Assembly: GCA_028718265.1 (NCBI GenBank)
Contig: JAQUMG010000120.1
Location: 1 to 5,672 of the forward strand
Length of the DNA stretch: 5,672 bases
Source: Candidatus Omnitrophota bacterium
GTDB taxonomy: Bacteria; Omnitrophota; Koll11; JAHIPI01
Direction: 5' to 3'
Below the pieces are notes generated by a model, which did no database searches, was not told where the DNA came from, and saw nothing but the letters and a program-made list of their open reading frames with translations. The translations under genes and the position numbers were made by a program. Below are positions 1-4,714 of the stretch, in pieces. Positions within the stretch are counted from its first letter, which is position 1. Each line of letters opens with the position of its first letter.

Positions 1-1125
1 AATACTAAGCCCCTGGATAAGAATAGATATAAAGGCTATAGTTATAAATATTATTTTGATTGTGCCTTTTTTGTTTAAGAAGAAAAAACAGGGCAGCAGC
101 CATAATGGCGCAACCGGCACCAGGTACCTGGGCCCCCAGGATGAGCCGCCATGCCAGCCATACCACATAGAAGTCAAAATAAAATTTAGCGCGATGATAG
201 AGATAAAGAAAATAGCCTCTTTCCTGAACAGCTTAAACAAATAAAAATATCCCGCGGCCCCCAAAATAAATAAAGGATTGTAGATAAAAACTCCTTTATC
301 CAGCCAATACAGCAATTTAACCGCGTGTTCCTTTATGCCGGATAAATAAAAATTATTTGCTTCCAATCCGTATCCAAATTGAAGAATATCGCCGAATCTC
401 AGGTAATTCAAAAAAAGCGTAAGGCCAAATCCCAGCATAGCCGCCAGAAAAAATAAACAGGCGTTCTTGGAAGCATTTTTTACATCCAGCCTGTTTTTTA
501 GGAAAATATACAGAATGAATATGGGAATATAGATGATGTAGAGTATTTTTAGCAATAGTAGGCAAGAAAATAACAGTCCTCCTGCGGCCAAACTTTTAGG
601 GCTGTTTTTCAATACGCAATAAATAGCTGATAAAAGAAAAAACATCTGAGCTGCCTCGGAGAAATCCCAGGCGCTGTAACGCCAGCAAAAAGTCCCAAGG
701 CCCAATAAGAGCGCCATTACCAAAGAGGAACGGTTAGAATTTCCAAAAAATCTTACCAGATAAAACATCACTACGCAGGCGCCGGCGCCAAAAATTATGT
801 TATAAAAAGATATGAGAAAATATATAAGTTTATCTTCCGGGACGTTGGCGGATAAGGCTATTGTTTTTCCCAGATACACTAAGGGCGTAAAGATAAAAGC
901 TAGCCCCAATCCAAACCGCGAGTAGAGCTGTCCGTCCTTCTTGGATTTATAGCAATAACCTATTCGGCAACCATCAGCGGATAGAGAATGGTTTGCGACT
1001 ATGCTTTTTGCGGTTTCTATGGAGAAATACGTATCGGATATTTCGATGTTGCCCCTGACGGAGAGAAAATATATGGAACCAAGCAGCGCGAAGATCAAAA
1101 CCCCTATTTTAGTTTTGAGTTGCAT
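1..1125 (-). CDS. GT-C-type polytopic membrane glycosyltransferase-like protein, 3' end cut by window edge
   Basis: Reading the minus strand from the ATG at 1125-1123 gives 375 codons without a stop, continuing past base 1, so the C-terminus is missing. The protein is very hydrophobic. There is a membrane segment at about residues 7-23, then an extracytoplasmic stretch with an Asp-bearing motif (ISDTYFSIETAKSI, 29-42) and a GQLYSRFGLGLAF motif (65-77). Further hydrophobic helices lie near 101-125, 135-147, 159-172, 181-209, 221-239, 279-298, 304-320 and 334-350. The FCWRYSAWDFSEAAQMFFLL segment (146-165) and GWHGGSSWGPRYLVPVAPLW (323-342) resemble bacterial GT39/PMT-like GT-C proteins, which move sugars from polyprenyl-phosphate carriers to envelope acceptors. 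Donor and acceptor cannot be told. An in-frame TAG lies seven codons upstream of the ATG, and no Shine-Dalgarno sequence precedes it. A non-enzymatic polytopic membrane protein is the main alternative. Confidence 0.82.
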   Translation of the reverse strand, partial: MQLKTKIGVLIFALLGSIYFLSVRGNIEISDTYFSIETAKSIVANHSLSADGCRIGYCYKSKKDGQLYSRFGLGLAFIFTPLVYLGKTIALSANVPEDKLIYFLISFYNIIFGAGACVVMFYLVRFFGNSNRSSLVMALLLGLGTFCWRYSAWDFSEAAQMFFLLSAIYCVLKNSPKSLAAGGLLFSCLLLLKILYIIYIPIFILYIFLKNRLDVKNASKNACLFFLAAMLGFGLTLFLNYLRFGDILQFGYGLEANNFYLSGIKEHAVKLLYWLDKGVFIYNPLFILGAAGYFYLFKLFRKEAIFFISIIALNFILTSMWYGWHGGSSWGPRYLVPVAPLWLLPCFFFLNKKGTIKIIFITIAFISILIQGLSI

Positions 1126-1131
1126 AGAAAT

Positions 1132-1140
1132 ATTATAACA
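1132..1140 (-). promoter_or_regulatory. Extended -10 promoter of the membrane glycosyltransferase-like gene
   Basis: On the minus strand the bases read TGTTATAAT, a perfect extended -10 element (TGn plus TATAAT). No good -35 hexamer is found 16-18 bases upstream. The hexamer ends six bases before the ATG at 1125, so transcription would be expected to begin at or next to the A of the start codon. With no ribosome site present, this suggests a leaderless message. Inference from sequence only. Confidence 0.5.
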
Positions 1141-1173
1141 TAACTAATTTAATTAGGCTCGGTAATAATTTTA

Positions 1174-1182
1174 TGATAAAAT
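1174..1182 (+). promoter_or_regulatory. Extended -10 promoter of the AsmA-like gene
   Basis: TGATAAAAT fits an extended -10 (TGn plus TAAAAT). TAAAAT is also the -10 hexamer of the other proposed promoters at 2416-2421, 4551-4556 and 4677-4682. No convincing -35 is visible. A start near 1189 would give a leader of about 180 bases, which contains all the inverted repeats at 1245-1360. It lies back to back with the minus-strand promoter at 1132-1140. Confidence 0.4.
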
Positions 1183-1244
1183 AACAACAAGAAACCAGGC
1201 TGATAGTAATATTCAAAATATAGGTAAGGATAAACAAGGACTCC

Positions 1245-1360
1245 AGCGCAATAGCGCTTGAGTTAAACAAGCGCAAAACGCAGATACCGCACATAGTGCG
1301 GTATCAAACAAACCATAAACACCAGAGGTATGGTTTGTTTGAGAGGCAGCGTTTGTTTAA
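1245..1360 (+). promoter_or_regulatory. Structured 5' leader with nested and competing stems before the AsmA-like gene
   Basis: Several inverted repeats are packed here. AGCGC (1245-1249) pairs with GCGCT (1254-1258). GCGCTTG (1254-1260) pairs with CAAGCGC (1268-1274). GATACCGCAC (1283-1292) pairs perfectly with GTGCGGTATC (1296-1305) across a three-base loop. TCAAACAAACCATA (1304-1317) pairs perfectly with TATGGTTTGTTTGA (1329-1342). An outer stem joins TTAAACAAGCGC (1263-1274) to GCGTTTGTTTAA (1349-1360), 12 pairs with one G-U, enclosing the two strong hairpins. The outer stem shares its left arm with the 1254-1274 hairpin, so the two cannot form together. Its right arm ends on the first two bases of the AAGGAGG ribosome site. 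This could be a cis-acting RNA switch, or a folded repeat element inserted in the leader. It matches no riboswitch class I recognise. Confidence 0.6.
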
Positions 1361-1365
1361 GGAGG
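1359..1365 (+). promoter_or_regulatory. Ribosome binding site that sets the AsmA-like start
   Basis: AAGGAGG lies five bases before ATG 1371 and decides the start. The in-frame ATG at 1296 is inside the 1283-1305 palindrome and has no ribosome site. Its first two bases (1359-1360) belong to the right arm of the outer leader stem. Confidence 0.85.
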
Positions 1366-1370
1366 GGAAT

Positions 1371-2321
1371 ATGGCAAAGAAGCGTTTGATCGTGATCGGA
1401 GCAGTCATAGCGGGTTTCTTTATGCTCGGCATAATCAAAGATCAGGTCATCAAGTCTGTTGTAACAGTCGTTACTTCTAATGTTACAGGCGCGCCCGTTC
1501 ATATCGACTCTTTTTCACTGGGTATTTTTACTCAATCAGTGAAGATATCCGGATTTAAGATCTATAATCCAAAAGGTTTTTCGAGAGGAATTTTAGTAGA
1601 TTTGACAAAAATAAAGGTTACTTGTGATTTAGGCGCTTTATTCAGGAAGAAACTTCATTTGGTAAACGTTGAGGTGGAATTAAGGGAATTGGGGCTTGAA
1701 AAGAATAAAGAGGGCGTTTTAAATGTGGATTCGCTAAAGGTCGTAAAAGAAGGGAAAAAAGAATCCGCTAAAAAAGGCGGACAGATGCCGATGCAGATCG
1801 ACAGGCTAAAGCTTAGTATGGGAAAAATAGTTTTAAAAGATTATAGCACTGGCTCCGGGGTAGTAGTTTCAGTCTATGATATAGGTATAAATCAGGAATA
1901 TAAGAATATAACCAGCGCTCAGCAATTAATAGGGCTTATATTGGCAGAACCTATGAAGGCAGCCGGGATACGTAGCGCCAAGATCTATGGCGCAGCGATG
2001 CTGGCAGGTGTTGCAGTCCTGCCGGTTGCCGCGGCTTTTACTTTGGCCGGGCAAGACAGCGCCACCAAGGATATCGCGCGCTCATTTGACAGGGTGTTTG
2101 ATACTAGTCTAGCGATTTTTAAACAAAAGGGAGAGGTTAGCAGGCAAGACCGGGCAGCAGGTGTTGTCTCCGGGAATATAAATTCCGCGGATATAACGGT
2201 CAAGATCATAAGGAAATCAGGCAATCAGGCGCAAGTAACGGTTTCGGCTAGAAAATATTTACTCCCCAAACCTGAAATAGCCGGCGGCATACTTTATGAG
2301 ATTTCGGAAAAATTAAAATAG
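1371..2321 (+). CDS. AsmA-like membrane-anchored periplasmic protein with DUF3568-like C-terminus
   Basis: This 316-residue protein has a short basic N-terminus (MAKKR) and one membrane helix at about 5-22, then a long segment presumably in the periplasm. Residues 36-125 look like the start of AsmA/DUF748-type proteins: SNVTGAPVHIDSFSLGIF, then SVKISGFKIYNPKGF, then HLVNVEVELRELGLEKN and GVLNVDSLKV. Such proteins are linked to outer-membrane assembly or lipid transport, but this one is far shorter than classical AsmA. A Lys-rich linker follows (126-137). A second hydrophobic stretch (MLAGVAVLPVAAAFTLAG, 210-227) leads into a C-terminal part (about 238-316) resembling the small DUF3568 family: FDRVFDTSLAIFKQKG, AGVVSGNI, then a beta-rich ITVKIIRK and VTVSARKYLLPKP, ending in a helix. 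Start at 1371 was chosen for its AAGGAGG. The AsmA-like call is fairly firm; the DUF3568 likeness is from pattern memory. Confidence 0.8.
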   Translation: MAKKRLIVIGAVIAGFFMLGIIKDQVIKSVVTVVTSNVTGAPVHIDSFSLGIFTQSVKISGFKIYNPKGFSRGILVDLTKIKVTCDLGALFRKKLHLVNVEVELRELGLEKNKEGVLNVDSLKVVKEGKKESAKKGGQMPMQIDRLKLSMGKIVLKDYSTGSGVVVSVYDIGINQEYKNITSAQQLIGLILAEPMKAAGIRSAKIYGAAMLAGVAVLPVAAAFTLAGQDSATKDIARSFDRVFDTSLAIFKQKGEVSRQDRAAGVVSGNINSADITVKIIRKSGNQAQVTVSARKYLLPKPEIAGGILYEISEKLK

Positions 2322-2322
2322 C

Positions 2323-2370
2323 CGGTAGTCCCAGCGTATCGATAATTTTTTTTCGGACGAGTTCATCGTC
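2323..2370 (+). terminator. Weak terminator-like hairpins and T-tract after the AsmA-like gene
   Basis: CGGTA (2323-2327) can pair with TATCG (2337-2341) with one G-U, followed by ATAA and a run of eight T at 2346-2353. A second perfect hairpin, GACGA (2356-2360) with TCGTC (2366-2370), comes after the T run and is followed by AT-rich sequence. Neither alone is a textbook intrinsic terminator: the first stem is short and the second has no clean T-tract after it. Some stop of transcription is plausible here, since a new promoter follows at 2394-2421. Confidence 0.3.
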
Positions 2371-2393
2371 AGGTAATTATTTTAATAAATATA

Positions 2394-2421
2394 TTGTAAA
2401 AGTCTCTATTTGGAATAAAAT
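2394..2421 (+). promoter_or_regulatory. Promoter of the coiled-coil/Pro-Gly repeat gene
   Basis: TTGTAA (2394-2399) and TAAAAT (2416-2421) are separated by 16 bases. Upstream DNA is AT-rich, as in an UP element. Transcription would start near 2428, leaving about 17 bases before the start codon, just enough for the AAGGAGG at 2434-2440. Confidence 0.5.
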
Positions 2422-2444
2422 ATAAATAATAAAAAGGAGGAGGG

Positions 2445-3206
2445 ATGATGGGAAAGACATTATTGGTGTTTGTCGGGATTGTTTTTTGTTTTTCTTTATG
2501 CAGTGCCTCTAGTATATATGCTCAAGAGGACGAAGCTTCTTCTGCTGTAAATTACGGTCAGGAGATAAGGTCTGATAAGCAGGATATCAGGGCTCAGAAA
2601 CAGGAAATGGGTCAGAATGCGCAGGCAGCCCGCGCAGAAGAAAGCAGCCTTAGGCAGCAAATACAACAAGCTGTTGCGTCAGGAGACAAAGAAACAGCTG
2701 CTAAGCTTAGAGAACAACTTAGGGCAGTTCATCAGGAAAATGTTCAGCAGAAACAACAAGATATGCAGAGCATGCGTAGCGAGAGAAATGAATTAAGAGG
2801 AGATATTAACCAAGCTCAGCAGTCAGGAGTAATGCCGCAGCCGCAAGCAGGAAATAATCCTCCGGGCGTAGCAGGCGGTCCGGGGACTAATTGGAAAAAT
2901 CCTCCGGGGCCAGTCGGCGGGCCAGGCGCAAGCCCTAAACTGAGGCCTATTCAGGGTGATAATAATCCTCCAGGGCCAGCGGGCGGCCAGGGAACTAACT
3001 GGAAAAATCCTCCGGGACCTAAAGGCGGAGCAGGCGCAAGCCCTAAACTGAGGCCTATTCAGGGTGATAATAATCCTCCGGGACCAGCAGGCGGCCAGGG
3101 GACTAACTGGAAAAATCCTCCGGGGCCTAAAGGCGGAGCAGGTGCAAGCCCTGTAAGAAGTGGTAATGCAAGTTCTAAGCCGGCGAAAAGAAATAATCCT
3201 AATTAA
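2445..3206 (+). CDS. Secreted protein with Gln-rich coiled coil and 36-residue Pro/Gly repeats
   Basis: The product has 253 residues. Residues 1-26 form a signal peptide (hydrophobic core 5-20, likely cleavage after SIYA, 23-26). Residues about 35-126 are highly charged and rich in Gln, Glu, Arg and Lys with few Pro, fitting a long helix or coiled coil. From residue 137 a 36-residue unit is repeated: copy 1 at 137-172, copy 2 at 173-208, and a 28-residue partial copy 3 at 209-236. Each unit holds two NPPGP-x-GG-x-G half-motifs, one followed by TNWK and one by ASPKLRPIQGD. The tail (237-253) is basic. I do not recognise a family; an envelope or extracellular structural or binding role is a guess. 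ATG 2445 is followed directly by ATG 2448. GGAGG at 2436-2440 is four bases from the first and seven from the second, so 2448 may be the real start. The next gene begins 54 bases on with an identical 11-base ribosome site. Confidence 0.8.
   Translation: MMGKTLLVFVGIVFCFSLCSASSIYAQEDEASSAVNYGQEIRSDKQDIRAQKQEMGQNAQAARAEESSLRQQIQQAVASGDKETAAKLREQLRAVHQENVQQKQQDMQSMRSERNELRGDINQAQQSGVMPQPQAGNNPPGVAGGPGTNWKNPPGPVGGPGASPKLRPIQGDNNPPGPAGGQGTNWKNPPGPKGGAGASPKLRPIQGDNNPPGPAGGQGTNWKNPPGPKGGAGASPVRSGNASSKPAKRNNPN
2853..3152 (+). repeat. In-frame 108-base tandem repeat, 2.8 copies
   Basis: Copies lie at 2853-2960, 2961-3068 and 3069-3152, the last cut to 84 bases. The period is exactly 36 codons. Copies 2 and 3 differ at six of the 84 shared bases, all third codon positions and all synonymous. 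Copies 1 and 2 differ at four residues (V/P, P/Q, V/K, P/A) but are identical over about the last 40 bases and into the next unit. It is a coding repeat inside the secreted protein gene. Confidence 0.95.
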
Positions 3207-3260
3207 TGGTTGTAATAAAAATTAATAATTAGCTGAATTAGTCAAGATAAGGAGGAGGGC

Positions 3261-3635
3261 ATGACTAAATTAGATGCTAAGGCTTTTGGTTTGGCATTGG
3301 GTATTGTTTGGGGCGGGATTACTTTCTTGCTCGGGATCATGGATATGATGTATTTCTGGGGAAGTTCCTGGGGTAAGATGATGACCATGGTTTATATGGG
3401 CTACAATCCCACGATCATCGGTTGTATCATCGGAGCGCTTTGGGGTTTTGTGTATGCCTGGGTTTTGGGTTTTATGGTCGCGTTGATGTATAACCGTTTG
3501 GTTGATGAGAATAAGGCTGAGACAGATGAAAAGATAAAGGCCTTGGCAAAAAAGATCTGGGAGAGAAAAGGCCGGCCTGCAAATACTTCGGCGGATGATT
3601 GGCGCGAGGCAGAAAAAATCATAAAAGGTTCTTAA
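3261..3635 (+). CDS. Small holin-like two-helix membrane protein with C-terminal DUF2934-like module
   Basis: The 124-residue product has two hydrophobic segments, about 8-33 (Gly/Leu/Ile-rich, then Met/aromatic) and 51-77 (TIIGCIIGALWGFVYAWVLG and following). These resemble small proteins of uncultivated bacteria commonly labelled 'bacteriophage holin'. No endolysin or phage gene is near, so a lytic role is not supported. Residues 90-122 (EKIKALAKKIWERKGRP, a short linker, DDWREAEKII) resemble DUF2934, a short helical module of unknown function with the pattern A-x-x-x-W-x-x-x-GRP then W-x-x-AE. The join is in one continuous frame. AAGGAGG at 3249-3255 sits five bases before ATG 3261. The gene follows the repeat-protein gene by 54 bases with no promoter seen between, so the two are probably co-transcribed. 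Function unknown. Confidence 0.8.
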   Translation: MTKLDAKAFGLALGIVWGGITFLLGIMDMMYFWGSSWGKMMTMVYMGYNPTIIGCIIGALWGFVYAWVLGFMVALMYNRLVDENKAETDEKIKALAKKIWERKGRPANTSADDWREAEKIIKGS

Positions 3636-3704
3636 GGCAATAACGCGGTAAAATAACTGCTGGAGCGGCCAGTATAGAGGGAGACAAAGCGCGGCTGATA
3701 AAAG

Positions 3705-4544
3705 TTAGTTTGGAAGCAAACGTATATAACTAGCTATATCCTCTATTGTTTCTCTGGGAGTGGATGCGCCTGCGGTTATGCCTACGGATTTTGCGCCTTT
3801 AAACCAACCAGGTTTGATCTCTTTCTTAGAGTTGACCCACCGGCTATTTTTGTTTAAAGAACGCGATATTTCATAGAGCCTTTTGCTATTGGCGCTTTCT
3901 TTAGAGCCAATGATTATCATCACATCGTTTTCCAGTGGCATAGTCATTATTTCTTCCTGTTTGGTGCGGGTAGGCTTACAGATCGTATTGTAGAATATTA
4001 AATCCGGTATATATTTTTTAAGGATTTCCACGATCTTTAGGACAGTTTTTAAGTTTTGCGTTGATTGCGCCACAACCGCGGCTTTTCTAACCTTTCTTAT
4101 TTTTCCCAGGGGAATATTAGTTTTGTCTATTACCAGCGCCTTTTCTTTTAGCTGGCCCGCAATCCCGTGGACTTCATCGTGGTTCTTATCCCCTATGATT
4201 ATGATCTTATAGCCTTTGGCTTGCGCATTTTTGGCTAACTTGTGTATTTCTTTGACCATCGGGCAGGTAGCGTCGATGATCTCATAACCAAACCTTTCGG
4301 CTCTAGTCAGCGTTTCGAGGGATGAGCCATGTGCCCGGATTAAAAGTATACCCGATTTTACTTTATCTAGCCGTTCAATTTTTTTAACCCCGGATTTCCT
4401 GATTTCATTTACCACGGTTTCATTATGTACGATATCCCCGAGCATATAAACTTTTTTGCCGCTTCGGGCGGTTGTAAAAGCGATATCCAGCGCTCTTTTT
4501 ACGCCGAAACAAAACCCGGCTGATTTAGCTAAATTTACTTTCAT
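3705..4544 (-). CDS. ispH: 4-hydroxy-3-methylbut-2-enyl diphosphate reductase (IspH/LytB)
   Basis: IspH is the last enzyme of the MEP isoprenoid pathway. It reduces HMBPP to IPP and DMAPP with a [4Fe-4S] cluster in the cytosol. The 279-residue product is full length at the short end of the family. Family landmarks are in order: Cys12 in SAGFCFGVKRA, His40 in GDIVHNETVV, His72 in RAHGSS, Cys94 in DATCPMVKEIH, His122 and Glu124 in KNHDEVHG, Thr162 in VAQSTQ, Cys189 in NTICKPTRTKQEE, Ser217 and Asn219 in KESANSKRL, and Ser261 in TAGASTP. By alignment from memory these match E. coli Cys12, His41, His74, Cys96, His124, Glu126, Thr167, Cys197, Ser225, Asn227 and Ser269. Ala218 stands where E. coli has Ser226. 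The gene is convergent with the holin-like gene (69-base gap, no clear terminator) and divergent from the TPR gene. No ribosome site precedes the ATG. Confidence 0.97.
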   Translation of the reverse strand: MKVNLAKSAGFCFGVKRALDIAFTTARSGKKVYMLGDIVHNETVVNEIRKSGVKKIERLDKVKSGILLIRAHGSSLETLTRAERFGYEIIDATCPMVKEIHKLAKNAQAKGYKIIIIGDKNHDEVHGIAGQLKEKALVIDKTNIPLGKIRKVRKAAVVAQSTQNLKTVLKIVEILKKYIPDLIFYNTICKPTRTKQEEIMTMPLENDVMIIIGSKESANSKRLYEISRSLNKNSRWVNSKKEIKPGWFKGAKSVGITAGASTPRETIEDIASYIRLLPN

Positions 4545-4550
4545 ATTACT

Positions 4551-4578
4551 ATTTTACAGCAAAATGCCTTTAAATCAA
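4551..4578 (-). promoter_or_regulatory. ispH promoter, apparently giving a leaderless message
   Basis: On the minus strand TTGATT (4578-4573) and TAAAAT (4556-4551) are separated by 16 bases. The -10 ends six bases before the ispH ATG at 4544, placing the expected start of transcription on the first base of the codon. The bases just before the ATG (AGTAAT) contain no Shine-Dalgarno sequence. Confidence 0.5.
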
Positions 4579-4582
4579 AGGA

Positions 4583-4634
4583 GAAACAGTTTCCATTCCA
4601 ATCGGGAAACTGTTTCCGATTCAATCGGGACAGT
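4583..4634. repeat. Nested inverted repeats between divergent ispH and TPR genes
   Basis: GAAACAGTTTCC (4583-4594) and GGAAACTGTTTC (4605-4616) are perfect 12-base inverted repeats with a 10-base spacer. Each arm is itself almost palindromic (GAAAC-A-GTTTC; GGAAAC-T-GTTTCC). AATC (4600-4603) with GATT (4618-4621) extends the second one, leaving a one-base bulge. CCGATT (4616-4621) also pairs with AATCGG (4623-4628), flanked by ACTGT (4609-4613) and ACAGT (4630-4634). CAATCGGGA is a direct repeat at 4599-4607 and 4622-4630. The block starts five bases upstream of the ispH -35 and ends about 20 bases before the TPR -35. It could be a pair of operators for one dimeric regulator, or a REP-like mobile palindrome. 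The sequence alone does not decide. Confidence 0.75.
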
Positions 4635-4653
4635 GGGTAGGGTGTTATAGCGG

Positions 4654-4682
4654 TTGAAAACTGCAGGGTTCTGGTATAAAAT
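4654..4682 (+). promoter_or_regulatory. Sigma70-type promoter of the TPR gene
   Basis: TTGAAA (4654-4659) and TAAAAT (4677-4682) have an ideal 17-base spacer and differ from consensus at one base each. Transcription would start near 4689, giving a leader of about 26 bases. This is the best promoter match in the window. Confidence 0.65.
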
Positions 4683-4714
4683 AAAGCATAAAAGGAAAGG
4701 GCAACAGGTAAAGG

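Noticed and set aside
56..565. Short open frames on the plus strand (56-244) and in another minus frame (353-565)
   Set aside because: Both lie wholly inside the 375-codon membrane protein frame on the minus strand, which has coherent hydrophobic segments and family-like motifs.
1296..1370. Earlier in-frame ATG for the AsmA-like gene, adding 25 residues
   Set aside because: It lies inside the 1283-1305 palindrome, has no ribosome site, and gives a polar His/Arg-rich extension before an otherwise good N-terminal anchor. ATG 1371 has a strong AAGGAGG at the right distance.
1263..1502. Minus-strand frame of 79 codons across the structured leader
   Set aside because: It overlaps the leader stems and the AsmA-like start, and has no ribosome site or recognisable domain.
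1985..2224. Minus-strand frame inside the AsmA-like gene
   Set aside because: Shadow of the better-supported plus-strand gene; no independent start signal.
2853..3152. Collagen-like protein
   Set aside because: The repeats are rich in Gly and Pro but do not follow an unbroken Gly-X-Y triplet; GG pairs and the TNWK and KLRPIQGD inserts break the register.
3401..3622. Minus-strand frame inside the holin-like gene
   Set aside because: Shadow frame; the plus-strand gene has membrane helices, a DUF2934-like tail and a strong ribosome site.
3261..3635. True phage holin or prophage remnant
   Set aside because: No endolysin, structural or integrase genes nearby; the flanking genes are cellular and the C-terminal tail is not holin-like.
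3636..3704. Terminator between the convergent holin-like gene and ispH
   Set aside because: CTGG/CCAG with a five-base loop near 3660-3675 is too short and lacks a T-tract in either direction.
4583..4634. CRISPR repeat fragment
   Set aside because: Only one compact block, no regularly spaced unique spacers and no cas genes.
4456..4650. Plus-strand frame across the ispH 5' end and the nested palindromes
   Set aside because: It overlaps conserved ispH coding on the other strand and the promoter region; no ribosome site.
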